Positions 1 through 8,033 of a stretch of 64,000 nucleotides of DNA are shown piece after piece. The number at the start of each line of letters is the position of its first letter. Position 1 is the stretch's first letter. The DNA is from Cellulophaga sp. RHA19 (GTDB lineage Bacteria > Bacteroidota > Bacteroidia > Flavobacteriales > Flavobacteriaceae). The notes under the pieces are model-generated. The model had not been told where the DNA came from, did not search any database, and was given only the letters and a program-made list of their open reading frames with translations. The stretch covers positions 992,001 through 1,056,000 of the forward strand of contig NZ_PHUL01000001.1 of the NCBI RefSeq assembly GCF_002813425.1, in the 5' to 3' direction. Position numbers and translations under genes: made by a program.

Positions 1-1
1 C

Positions 2-811
2 ACAGATACCAATAACTTGTTTTCTTTTTTTATTGAAAAATCAATAAAATTAGGTAATTACATTTCTTTAATTGTTCCCAAAAGTCTTTTAAACTCTCCA
101 GAGTTTAATAAAACTCGAAAACTAATTAACGCTCATAATCTAGAAAAAATTTGTGATTATGGAGAGAAAGCGTTTAAAGGTGTAAAAATCGAAACTGTTA
201 GTTTTTTAGTAAATACTATCAAAACAGAAAAATCCGATAACATTAAAATTGAAAGCTATATAAGTAAAAAATACTCTCTAAAAAGTAAAAAATATATTTT
301 ATCTAATGATTTTCCTTATTGGTTAATTTATAGAAGCGATAAATTCGATAAAATTGCTTCAAAAATGAAACTTGATATATTCCAAAGTTTTAGAGATAGA
401 CAAATAACAAAATCATTAACTAAAAATAATGGTGAAATAAGAGTTTTAAAAGCTAGAAATATTGGCAATAACGAAATTAAAGACCTTGCTAACTATGATT
501 GTTATGTAAATGATTTAGAAAACTTGGCAGTTTCAAAATACATCAATGAAAAAGATGTTATAATGGTACCAAATTTAACTTATTACCCAAGAGCAGCGTT
601 CTTACCTAAAAACACAATTGTAGATGGTTCAGTAGCTTTATTGACCTTAAAAAACGGAAGCAGATTACCAACTAAACAGGATTTAGAATTTTATAGTACA
701 AAAGAATTTGAAAATTATTATCGAGTAGCAAGAAATCACGGAACCCGTTCTTTGAACATTGACAACAACTCTGTGTTTTTCTTTGGACTTTTAAAAGAAT
801 TATCTGAATGA
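2..811 (+). CDS. Eco57I/TaqI-type N6-adenine DNA methyltransferase, C-terminal fragment
   Basis: The reading frame is open to the left edge, so the gene starts outside the window and the catalytic NPPY region is not visible. The visible 270 codons begin with a segment of the form LFSFFIEKSIKLG...ISLIVPKSLLNSPEF..TRKLI, which is the typical end of the methylase core of Eco57I-class enzymes. A target-recognition region of the TaqI_C type follows (residues about 110-265). It probably methylates adenine in the site cut by the next gene. The stop overlaps the start of that gene by four bases (ATGA), so the two are translationally coupled. Function of the family is known; the target sequence cannot be read. 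Confidence 0.8.
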   Translation, partial: TDTNNLFSFFIEKSIKLGNYISLIVPKSLLNSPEFNKTRKLINAHNLEKICDYGEKAFKGVKIETVSFLVNTIKTEKSDNIKIESYISKKYSLKSKKYILSNDFPYWLIYRSDKFDKIASKMKLDIFQSFRDRQITKSLTKNNGEIRVLKARNIGNNEIKDLANYDCYVNDLENLAVSKYINEKDVIMVPNLTYYPRAAFLPKNTIVDGSVALLTLKNGSRLPTKQDLEFYSTKEFENYYRVARNHGTRSLNIDNNSVFFFGLLKELSE

Positions 812-2010
812 TAGAAAACATTACCAACCACTTGCAAAAATTTGACTTTGACGTAAGAAAAAGTAAAGACGCAAGATTTATGGACCAAAAAGTAACACCT
901 GACGTTTTAAGCATAATTGCAGATTGTGTTTTAAATTATGATGCTGACAGGAATATTGAATTTACTAAAGATGATATCTGGAACGACAATTATTTCAACA
1001 CAAATGTAAAAGGCATTTTTAATAAACCTGATGCTCAAAATGAAACAACTCGTCAAGAATATGATAAATTCACTTCTCAACCATTGAGAACTTTAGCATA
1101 TTCAGGAGTTTTAGAAATGCGAAAATCTGGAAATAAAAATCTATATAAAATAGCAAATAAATCCATATTGGAATTTATCGGAATGAAAGAGAGAAATGCT
1201 TACATTTTTCTTTACCACTATTTAGAAAAAGTTTTGTCAGATAGTAATCTATTAAGATTTTTTGAAGATTTTAAAAACAAATGTATAGCTAAAACTATTG
1301 ACAATGCTGAATTTCAAGATTTAAAAACTCGTTTTCAAAGATTTATAATTGGTAATACACCAATAAATGGAACTACAGAAGTAAATAGAATTTTTCCAAA
1401 AATATTAAATGTTTACGCTTGTGAAAACAATATTTCTGGAACAATAAAAGGTCGTTTATCCAAAAGACAAATCTATTACACAGATTTGATGTATAATCGT
1501 CCAAATTGGAGAGATATTGATAAAAACAAAGGCATTTCAAGAACAGAAGCTATTTCAGAACACGAAAACTTAATGATTGAGCAAAATGAAGCTTATTCAG
1601 ATTACCAAGTCCAAAAGGCTATGAATATGATTCGTAAAATGTATACTCAAAGTGAAGTTACTGACCAATGGTCAAATGGAGAAGCGACACAAATACATCA
1701 TATTTTTCCAAAAGCAGATTTTCCTCAATTAGCTCATTATTTAGAAAATTTAATAAAATTAACACCAACACAACATTACACAAAAGCACATCCAAGTAAT
1801 AAAACACAGCAAATAAATAAAGACTATCAACTTGTTTGTTTATTAGCCAAAACTGATAGCATAGAGCAATCTTTGAATAAAGGTGAATTTGTTTACCGAA
1901 AAGAATCTTTAATTTATGTTGTCAATACAGGTCTAACTGAAAATTTAGAAATAGACCTTGATTTCAGAACAATTAAAAGAGAATTAAGTAGAATTTATAA
2001 TGTAGCATAA
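808..2010 (+). CDS. HNH-family restriction endonuclease
   Basis: A 400-residue protein with an HNH nuclease motif near the C-terminus: IHHIFPK (H297, H298), then ENLIKLTP (N314), then QHYTKAHP (H323, H328). The first 290 residues resemble no domain I can name and probably hold DNA recognition. Its start overlaps the stop of the adenine methylase by four bases, the usual arrangement of a type II restriction-modification pair. Endonuclease assignment rests on the visible HNH motif plus this coupling; the cleavage site is unknown. Confidence 0.75.
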   Translation: MIENITNHLQKFDFDVRKSKDARFMDQKVTPDVLSIIADCVLNYDADRNIEFTKDDIWNDNYFNTNVKGIFNKPDAQNETTRQEYDKFTSQPLRTLAYSGVLEMRKSGNKNLYKIANKSILEFIGMKERNAYIFLYHYLEKVLSDSNLLRFFEDFKNKCIAKTIDNAEFQDLKTRFQRFIIGNTPINGTTEVNRIFPKILNVYACENNISGTIKGRLSKRQIYYTDLMYNRPNWRDIDKNKGISRTEAISEHENLMIEQNEAYSDYQVQKAMNMIRKMYTQSEVTDQWSNGEATQIHHIFPKADFPQLAHYLENLIKLTPTQHYTKAHPSNKTQQINKDYQLVCLLAKTDSIEQSLNKGEFVYRKESLIYVVNTGLTENLEIDLDFRTIKRELSRIYNVA

Positions 2011-2022
2011 AAAACAAAACAT

Positions 2023-2403
2023 ATGTATAAAAAATATTTTGGTGTAAGAAAAAAAATGAGATTTGATTCTCCTGAAGAATATTATGAAACTTTAGGGTTC
2101 ATAGCAAAATCTGATGGCTCTTGTGATTTATATAGAGAAGAGAATCAAAACCAAGGAGCTTGGGGTCCAGAAATAAGAATGAATTGTTATAAAAATCTTC
2201 ATAAATTCACTCCACCATTAAATAGAAAATTCACAAAAGGAAGAGGTAAAAAAGTTTTACATCGTATTAACTGTAATGAGTTCATACAAGATTTAATAAA
2301 TAATCACGATTTTGTTTTTGGACCTATTCAAAATTCTGTGCAAATACGAACAACAATTCCTTCTCAATATCAAGTAGATTTTGATAGAGGTTTAGCTTTG
2401 TGA
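2023..2403 (+). CDS. Hypothetical protein linked to the restriction-modification genes
   Basis: A basic, soluble 126-residue protein without signal peptide or membrane segment. It starts 12 bases after the endonuclease stop on the same strand, so it is probably the third gene of the operon. No family is recognised. It could be a helper of the restriction system (a Vsr-like repair or control protein), but no catalytic motif supports this. The second ATG (residue 12, MRFDSPEEYYE) is an alternative start. Confidence 0.6.
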   Translation: MYKKYFGVRKKMRFDSPEEYYETLGFIAKSDGSCDLYREENQNQGAWGPEIRMNCYKNLHKFTPPLNRKFTKGRGKKVLHRINCNEFIQDLINNHDFVFGPIQNSVQIRTTIPSQYQVDFDRGLAL

Positions 2404-2448
2404 GAGGATATTTAAATTTAAGTTACGTTAAAAATAATCTACTTTTTC

Positions 2449-2784
2449 TCACTTAAAATGCTTAATAGTAGCTATTGTTGCGCATAACATTACTGTTGCT
2501 ATGGCCATTTCTTTAGCTTCTATAGTTTTATATTTTTTACTTTTTCCTAGTAGCGTATCTTCATTTAAACACAAATAAAAATAGTACTCGTTATTTTGGG
2601 TTACTTTGCTATGGTAGTAATCATAGTCGTAGGCGTGTTGTTTTACAAAAATAATTTGTTGTTTGCACTTGGCTATATTTTTAAAAGTTTCGCCATATAA
2701 TACTATTTCCCCTTCACTATTTTTTAAGTTAAAACAGTACTCATTAGTATTGGTTTTTTTAATTTCATAAAATGGTTTGGACAT
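2449..2784 (-). CDS. YegP-type DUF1508 protein
   Basis: A 111-residue protein made of two consecutive YegP-like (DUF1508) units. The first is seen as FYEIKKTNTNEYCFNLKNSEGEIVLYGE followed by a helix with KCKQQIIFVKQHA; the second starts near YYHSKVTQNNEYYFYLCLNEDTLLGKSKKY. The family pattern is a strand repeat with 'F.l...nG..i..s..y.s...a..gI..v'. The function of the family is not firmly known. It is monocistronic and convergent with the restriction operon. Confidence 0.75.
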   Translation of the reverse strand: MSKPFYEIKKTNTNEYCFNLKNSEGEIVLYGETFKNIAKCKQQIIFVKQHAYDYDYYHSKVTQNNEYYFYLCLNEDTLLGKSKKYKTIEAKEMAIATVMLCATIATIKHFK

Positions 2785-3117
2785 AGTGTTTGTGAGTAGA
2801 AAAATACAAATTTACATTATTTAACTTACAATAAAATACAGAAACTAATAAAGAAAAGGTCTTACCTACTAACTTGAATAACTTCCCCATTACCGCATTA
2901 GCAAGCAGACCAAATACTTTAATAATTAGAACTATTAATAATAACATTGCAAAAATAAACTTACTGCTAAAAATAGTTTTACGGATATCCGTAATGATGT
3001 TTGTTATTATTGGTTATTGGCTATAAAGAAAAACAAGTATTGCTACCTTTTTACTACGTGTTTAAGTAATACCAAGCATTCTTTTTTAGTTACTTTTGCG
3101 TTTAAATATTAATTAAT
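2785..3117. other. Intergenic stretch with a 12-bp palindrome
   Basis: 333 bases between the divergent DUF1508 and secreted nuclease genes. It is strongly A+T-rich. It holds a perfect 12-bp palindrome ACGGATATCCGT at 2981-2992 and, near its right end, a -7 box for the nuclease gene (3091-3098). A 60-codon hydrophobic frame on the minus strand (2765-2947) is not convincing as a gene. I see no RNA gene. Confidence 0.5.
3091..3098 (+). promoter_or_regulatory. Bacteroidota -7 box TACTTTTG
   Basis: TACTTTTG matches the Bacteroidota -7 consensus TAnnTTTG and lies 19 bases before the ATG of the secreted nuclease at 3118. No clear -33 TTG was found at the expected spacing, so this is a candidate only. 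Confidence 0.5.
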
Positions 3118-3933
3118 ATGCTAAAAAAACTATTATTACTGTGTATACTATCTTTTCATTTTTCTACATATTCTCAGTCTAGAGAAGTAAAAATAATTTC
3201 TTGGAATATTAGAGATTTTGGTAAGACAAAAAACAGTGAAGAATTAGATAAAATAGCAGACATTGTTAGAGATACAGATATTTTAGCAATACAAGAAGTT
3301 GTATCTGGTTACGGTGGTGCACAGGCAGTTGCCAAACTAGCAGATGCTTTAAACAGAAAAGGTAGTAAGTGGGACTATGTAATTAGCAACCCCACCAACA
3401 GCTCTAAATATGTAACAGAGCGTTATGCCTTTATTTGGAAAACTAAATACATAAAAATAAAAAATAGAGGTTTTTTGGTAAAAGAATTAGACGAGAAGGT
3501 AGAGAGAGAACCTTTTTTATTAGATTTTTATGTAAACGGAGACAAGTTTACGGTTCTTAATTTTCACTCCAGACCATATAACAAAGACCCCGAAAGTGAA
3601 ATAAAAGAAATATCAAAATATATATTAGATAGGTTTACTTCTCCAATATTGTTTGTAGGAGATTTTAATGTAAATAATAAAAACACAGCGTTTACTAACC
3701 TTAAAGATAAAGGCTACAAAGCAGCAGTAGTAAATAAGAAAACAACACTAAAAAAGAAGTGTTATAGAGGGCAGTATGTAAACTATGCTATTGATAATAT
3801 TTACTACTCTAAAAAAATAAAAAAGGTAGATAGCAAGGTTTTAGATTTTATTAAAAATTGTACCAACTTAGAAACAGGAAGATATTTATCAGATCATCTT
3901 CCTGTGTATATGAAATTTTCTATTGTTAAGTAG
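3118..3933 (+). CDS. Secreted endonuclease/exonuclease/phosphatase (EEP, DNase I-like) protein
   Basis: A 271-residue protein with a signal peptide (residues 1-20, MLKKLLLLCILSFHF...YSQ). The EEP fold motifs are present in order: KIISWNIRDFG (metal-site Asn), ILAIQEV (catalytic Glu), a central LNFHSRP, FVGDFNVN (Asp/Asn), and the C-terminal SDHLPVYMKF (catalytic Asp-His). Members cleave DNA, RNA or phospholipid head groups; here export suggests use on extracellular DNA or phosphodiesters. The exact substrate is inferred, not shown. It is monocistronic and converges on the response regulator gene 16 bases away. Confidence 0.85.
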   Translation: MLKKLLLLCILSFHFSTYSQSREVKIISWNIRDFGKTKNSEELDKIADIVRDTDILAIQEVVSGYGGAQAVAKLADALNRKGSKWDYVISNPTNSSKYVTERYAFIWKTKYIKIKNRGFLVKELDEKVEREPFLLDFYVNGDKFTVLNFHSRPYNKDPESEIKEISKYILDRFTSPILFVGDFNVNNKNTAFTNLKDKGYKAAVVNKKTTLKKKCYRGQYVNYAIDNIYYSKKIKKVDSKVLDFIKNCTNLETGRYLSDHLPVYMKFSIVK

Positions 3934-3949
3934 GCTTTAGAGCTTAGAA

Positions 3950-4615
3950 TTATATAATTCCGTCTCTAGTTAATTTAGCAATTAGGTGTGTTGTATTCTT
4001 AGCCTCAAAATCATCAAATAACTTGCCAATTCTTTTGTCTATTGTACTTTCGCTATTAGGAGTAATATTGTTTTGTTTAAACTTTAATACAATTTCTTTT
4101 TTACTTAAGCCTTCTGCTAGCTCTTTTAACATAAGTATATCAAAATCATCTAACTCTATAATAGTAGTGTTAGAAGACATATTTATTTGTGGAGATACGT
4201 AGTTGGTACCGTTATAAACATCTTGTATAGCAGTCATAAGTTCGTTTAGGTTTTCTCTGCCTTTACATACAAAACCATTTATTTTTTGCTCTTCAAAAAG
4301 AGCTTTTATTTTTGTTGGGTTATCTTCCATAGAATTTACAATAACCTTAATATTTGGCTGTACTCTTTTTATAGCATTTATAAGCTCTATGCCAGAGGTA
4401 AGCTTACGGTCTGTGTAACCTTCTTTAAACTGTAAATCTGTTACCAAGAGCTGAAAAGGAACGTTGTTTTTATATGCAACTACGGCACGGTTGTAAGCTT
4501 TGTCGCAGTACAACTCTTCTTTAATATCTGTAATAAAGAGCTTTTTTGTTATGGCAGCTACAATACCATTGTTGGTGTCCTGAAAATCTTCGGCTATTAA
4601 CACTTTAGTAAACAT
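3950..4615 (-). CDS. Response regulator with receiver domain and LuxR-like HTH
   Basis: A 221-residue transcription factor. The N-terminal receiver domain has the acidic pocket (AED, residues 8-10), the phospho-acceptor D60 in LLVTDLQF, and a lysine in VCKGRE; it ends with the NarL-type phrase VYNGTNYVSPQ. The C-terminal part (about residues 155-220) is a LuxR/FixJ-type helix-turn-helix (LMLKELAEGLSKKEIVLKFKQNN..ESTIDKRIGKLFDDF). It lies 14 bases after the TPR histidine kinase gene on the same strand, so the two form a two-component pair. Target genes are not evident. Confidence 0.88.
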   Translation of the reverse strand: MFTKVLIAEDFQDTNNGIVAAITKKLFITDIKEELYCDKAYNRAVVAYKNNVPFQLLVTDLQFKEGYTDRKLTSGIELINAIKRVQPNIKVIVNSMEDNPTKIKALFEEQKINGFVCKGRENLNELMTAIQDVYNGTNYVSPQINMSSNTTIIELDDFDILMLKELAEGLSKKEIVLKFKQNNITPNSESTIDKRIGKLFDDFEAKNTTHLIAKLTRDGII

Positions 4616-4629
4616 AAAACAGCTATTTT

Positions 4630-6573
4630 TTAATTAGGAATTTCAATTACGGATTTAAAACCCTCGTTTTTCTTGGTTTCAAATATAATTGTTCCGTTTA
4701 TGGCTTTAATACGCTTTTCCGTATTCAGGAGTCCATTTTTTGTATTTAGTGCTTTTTTTGTTGCTCCAATGCCATTATCAGAACATATAATTTCTAATTT
4801 TTTAGAGTTTTGCTTAAAACTAATGTTAATAACAGTAGCTTTACTATGCTTATTTGTATTTATTACAAGTTCTCTAAGTACCTTATAAAGTACAGTTTTG
4901 TTTATTTTATTTACAATAGTCCAGTCTATATTTTTACCACCAGTAATTACTAGTTTTATATCTTGATTATTGTTTTGTTGTAACATACCATATAAATGGT
5001 CTTTATAATTTTCACCTGTATCTACATCATTTATTTCTCTAGAAAAATCTCTGCTTTGCTTGTATAAATCTTCTAAAGAATCTAAAACCTTTGTTGTTTC
5101 TGTATTGTTTTGTAACAATACCATTGCGTGATTTATTTTTGCTCCAAAATCGTCATGTAGTTTTCTAGACAGTTGTGCTTCGGTTTCTAAAGTAGCCTGT
5201 AATTTGTCTAATTTGTTTTGTTGTTTTAGTCTTTTATTACGCTGCATATAAAAGTAAAACAGAAAGCATAAACTTAATAAAAGAACAGCAATACCAATAC
5301 TATATCCTTGTTTTTGTGCACGTTGTTGGGTTAGTTCTAGTTCTTTTTGAGCTTTTTCTTTTTCAAGTTGTAAAATAGATTCTTCTTTTAAGGCATCATC
5401 ATATTTATACTTAGCAAACTGAGTTTTTACTTTTAAATCATTTTTATAAAGACTATCCTGTATAAATAAATACCGATCTCTATAATTTATATTTTTAGGG
5501 TGTATTTTAATTAAAAAATTTAATGCGTCTTTTTCAGCTTTAGGGTTTTTTACCACCTTAGATAAGGTAATAACCGAATCTAAATATGAAGAAGCTTTTT
5601 TAGGGTTTGTACTCGTATAAAACTCACCCAAATGTGTATAACTAGCAATTTTACCCTTTAAATCTTTATGCTTGGTTCTTTGTAGTAAAGCGTTTAGCAA
5701 GTCTGTCTCTATATTATGTGTACTGCCGTTTAACCATTTAGTATAGGCTAAATTATCTAGTACCCTTGCTGCTTGTTTTTTATCATTTTGGGTTAAATCA
5801 TTTTCATATACCTCAGTTAATAAAGTAATTGCTTTAGAATATTTTTTACTGTCTATGTAAGAAGCAGCTAAATTATTTTTATAAATAAGTATACTTTTAT
5901 AGCTTGTAGTTAAATTAATAGCCTTTTTATAGTACAGTTCTGCATCATCAAAATTTAATAATTTTCTGTGGTCACTAGCCAATGTATTATAGGCATGGGC
6001 AGCGGTTATACTGTCTTTATTTGGGTTTAAATAATGCAATGCTTCTGTAATGGTTTCTTTACTCCCAAAAAAATCGCTTTTATTTTTTTGAATATTACTA
6101 ATGCTAATTAAGTTTTTAGCTATCCAACTACTATCATTAACAGCTTTATACTGGTTTTTAGATAAATTGTAGTTTACAAAAGCACTATCTATATTATTAG
6201 CTATAGTGTGAAAATAGTATGCCTTTAAATAATATATAAACCCTAGATTTGTTTTGTTTTTTGTGTACTTAGAATGATTTATAAACAGTTTACTGTAAAA
6301 CAACAAACTATCATATTGTTGTAGAAGAAGGTGAGTATGTGTTTTTTGAGTTAAAACAGTATTGTATAATTCATCATCTGTAAACTTTACCAGCTTATAG
6401 GCTTTGTTAACAATCTCTATTTTTTTAGAAGGTTTAAGTTTTGTGTTGGCAACCTCATTAAGGTAAAATGAAACACTATCTAATTTAGATGCTGTACTTA
6501 GTGTAGTAGCGTTTTGTTTAGAAGTACAGGAAAAAAATAGGAGAACTACTATAAGTGCAAAAAACTTACCCAA
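4630..6573 (-). CDS. TPR-repeat sensor histidine kinase, lipoprotein-like N-terminus
   Basis: About 647 residues: an N-terminal signal with a possible lipobox (VLLFFSC), several tetratricopeptide-like repeats in the periplasmic half, a membrane segment (GIAVLLLSLCFLFYFYM), a short coiled coil, then a NarL/DesK-type kinase core with phospho-acceptor His in RKLHDDFG (H473 in this numbering), an N-box (ELVINTNKHSKA) and DNGIG. No ATG exists near the N-terminus. The frame can be extended to a TTG at 6621, but that lies inside a hairpin terminator, so I chose the TTG at 6573, which gives MGKFFALIVV. The start is uncertain. It is paired with the response regulator downstream. Confidence 0.85.
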   Translation of the reverse strand: MGKFFALIVVLLFFSCTSKQNATTLSTASKLDSVSFYLNEVANTKLKPSKKIEIVNKAYKLVKFTDDELYNTVLTQKTHTHLLLQQYDSLLFYSKLFINHSKYTKNKTNLGFIYYLKAYYFHTIANNIDSAFVNYNLSKNQYKAVNDSSWIAKNLISISNIQKNKSDFFGSKETITEALHYLNPNKDSITAAHAYNTLASDHRKLLNFDDAELYYKKAINLTTSYKSILIYKNNLAASYIDSKKYSKAITLLTEVYENDLTQNDKKQAARVLDNLAYTKWLNGSTHNIETDLLNALLQRTKHKDLKGKIASYTHLGEFYTSTNPKKASSYLDSVITLSKVVKNPKAEKDALNFLIKIHPKNINYRDRYLFIQDSLYKNDLKVKTQFAKYKYDDALKEESILQLEKEKAQKELELTQQRAQKQGYSIGIAVLLLSLCFLFYFYMQRNKRLKQQNKLDKLQATLETEAQLSRKLHDDFGAKINHAMVLLQNNTETTKVLDSLEDLYKQSRDFSREINDVDTGENYKDHLYGMLQQNNNQDIKLVITGGKNIDWTIVNKINKTVLYKVLRELVINTNKHSKATVINISFKQNSKKLEIICSDNGIGATKKALNTKNGLLNTEKRIKAINGTIIFETKKNEGFKSVIEIPN

Positions 6574-6600
6574 AATATAATTTTTTGTATAAATGTATTC

Positions 6601-6644
6601 AAAAAAAGAGAGCCACACCAAAAGGTGTAGCTCAATTTTTTTTT
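6601..6644. terminator. Bidirectional hairpin terminator
   Basis: AGCCACACC (6611-6619), loop AAAA, GGTGTAGCT (6624-6632), nine paired positions with one wobble or mismatch. A T-run follows on the plus strand (6636-6644) and another on the minus strand (6607-6601). In the minus direction it ends the small lipoprotein transcript just before the kinase gene, so the kinase may be expressed by read-through or by its own promoter. Confidence 0.65.
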
Positions 6645-6819
6645 AGTTACCAGTATTAGGTATTGGAGGTGGTTCTGGTAAAGGAATATCTTCTCCTTCA
6701 TCACCTTCTGTAGCCTGTGTTTCATACAACGCATCGTTAGCATCAGCAGAATCTACAGAGCAAGAAAACATAGACATATTAAGAACTAGTGCCATTAAGG
6801 CTATAAATACTTTTTTCAT
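6643..6819 (-). CDS. Small acidic lipoprotein-like peptide (58 residues)
   Basis: An ATG at 6819-6817 opens a 58-codon frame ending in TAA at 6645-6643. The protein has a clean N-terminal signal (MKKVFIALMALVLNMSMF) followed by SCS, a plausible lipobox cysteine, then an acidic stretch (EGDEGEDIP) and a proline-rich tail (PEPPPIPNTGN). It is the first gene upstream of the TPR kinase/regulator pair and is followed by a terminator hairpin. No family is recognised. Signal-peptide logic and the tight fit with the terminator support it as a real gene. Confidence 0.6.
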   Translation of the reverse strand: MKKVFIALMALVLNMSMFSCSVDSADANDALYETQATEGDEGEDIPLPEPPPIPNTGN

Positions 6820-6928
6820 AATTTTTTTTAAAATTTTTAGACATAGGCGTTGCTGTCCGATCTTCCGTTCGAAAGTTTTTTATAGGTTGCAACAACCCTT
6901 TAAAATGGTAGGATTACTCCTGTTTTTT

Positions 6929-7003
6929 GAGAAGTAGAAATTGTAATGCAGCAGTTTTTAACTACTTCTCGTCCGGCTAATCACCAACCGCATTACAGAT
7001 TTC
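6929..7003. other. Interleaved inverted repeats (possible RNA pseudoknot)
   Basis: GAGAAGTAG (6929-6937) is complementary to CTACTTCTC (6962-6970). Immediately after the first arm, GAAATTGTAATGC (6937-6949) is complementary to GCATTACA plus ATTTC (6990-6997 and 6999-7003), with one bulged G. The arms alternate (stem 1, stem 2, stem 1, stem 2), which is the geometry of an H-type pseudoknot on either strand. It sits about 110 bases upstream of the small lipoprotein gene (minus strand) and about 200 bases upstream of the gene at 7207. Function unknown. Confidence 0.5.
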
Positions 7004-7046
7004 CGTAAGAAAGATTTTTCTAGAATAGCTATGTTAGCAACACACA

Positions 7047-7169
7047 GCTGTAAACCAATCTTGGGGCAAAGTAAATTGATTAAGAAAGTTTTGTTATAGA
7101 CACAAAACAGACTTATGTAAGACAATTAGCAGACACCAATGTTTACAGCGTTTGTAGAGGGTTGTGTCT
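7047..7169. other. Second interleaved pair of inverted repeats
   Basis: GCTGTAAAC (7047-7055) pairs with GTTTACAGC (7141-7149), and AGACACAA (7098-7105) pairs with TTGTGTCT (7162-7169). Again the arms alternate. Together with the element at 6929-7003 this makes most of the 387-base gap between the genes at 6819 and 7207 self-complementary. No open frame or known RNA family is recognised in the gap. Confidence 0.4.
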
Positions 7170-7206
7170 GTACTTTGTCTAATTGATAATTTGTATTTTT
7201 GAAGTA

Positions 7207-7956
7207 ATGGAGCGTTGTTATTTAAGAGAAATTGTTTGTGAATCATTTAAAAAAGCGGAAAGTGAAATTCCATCGCATTCTAGGTATGCATTGGCTATGC
7301 ATATTGCAGATAAAACAACTTTAAGCTCAAAAACTTTAGAACGGGCTTATGATAAATATGTGAGCAATAAGGAATCTAAATATAAAAAGATAGGAGATGC
7401 TAGTGTTAACTTGCTATGCGAGTATTTAGGGTTTAATAATTATCAAGAATATGTAAAATCTAAGAATAGAAATATTCAAAAAAAAGAAGATGTTGTAAGT
7501 GACTCTAAGCCAATTAATGTTATTAAAAACAATAAAAAAAACTTATTAATAAAAATAGCAAGCATAATTTTTATAGTTGTTGCTATAGGTTATTTTTTTA
7601 GTCAAATTACAGGTGCAAAAATTGCTAAATGTATGGTTTGGGTAAAAATGGAATATCAACAAGTAGATTGCAACACTAGTCTACAACCAGAGTATGAAGC
7701 TGATATAATGCCTTTTGATGCTAATAAATTGAAGAATTTTAAAAAACTAAATGTAACAATCACTACAGATTTTTTTGACAAAGTAACAAATAAACCACTA
7801 GTTTGGTATATTAAAAATAATGATGAAATAGAGTATTTTTCTAGTCCAGGACTGCATCCAGTTACTGGTAAAACATTAAGGGCTATTACGCCGTACATTA
7901 TTAATAAATATGTGCCTATACATACAAATAATAAAAACTCTTTTATTAGCGAGTAA
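7207..7956 (+). CDS. Membrane-anchored hypothetical protein
   Basis: About 249 residues from the ATG at 7207 (MERCYLREIVCESF); a TTG eight codons earlier is a less likely start. The N-terminal 85 residues are a soluble helical region (ALAMHIADKTTLSSKTLERAYDKYV...INLL-like CEYLGFNNYQEYV) that may bind DNA or protein. One membrane helix follows (LIKIASIIFIVVAIGYFF), then about 110 residues that are probably periplasmic. I know no named family. A one-helix regulator with cytoplasmic N-terminus is a possible reading but is inference only. Confidence 0.7.
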   Translation: MERCYLREIVCESFKKAESEIPSHSRYALAMHIADKTTLSSKTLERAYDKYVSNKESKYKKIGDASVNLLCEYLGFNNYQEYVKSKNRNIQKKEDVVSDSKPINVIKNNKKNLLIKIASIIFIVVAIGYFFSQITGAKIAKCMVWVKMEYQQVDCNTSLQPEYEADIMPFDANKLKNFKKLNVTITTDFFDKVTNKPLVWYIKNNDEIEYFSSPGLHPVTGKTLRAITPYIINKYVPIHTNNKNSFISE

Positions 7957-8033
7957 ATTATTTTTTGATTTATTTTGATGACTAAACAAAGAAAACAATT
8001 AACCCATTTAAGGTTAATAATAATTACGTAGGT

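Noticed and set aside
2765..2947. 60-codon hydrophobic frame on the minus strand
   Set aside because: It overlaps the DUF1508 start, has no clear ribosome-binding context and its composition follows the A+T-rich background. A membrane peptide cannot be excluded but is not supported.
3947..3960. Palindrome GAATTATATAATTC at the 3' end of the response regulator gene
   Set aside because: It is A+T-only in the core, partly coding, and has no T-run typical of a terminator. Probably chance in A+T-rich DNA.
6573..6621. Longer N-terminus of the TPR kinase from TTG 6621
   Set aside because: The added residues fall in a hairpin terminator and break the signal-peptide logic; the TTG at 6573 is preferred.
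6869..6878. TTCGAA-containing stretch resembling a tRNA T-arm
   Set aside because: No acceptor, D-arm or anticodon stem could be fitted around it, so no tRNA gene is claimed.
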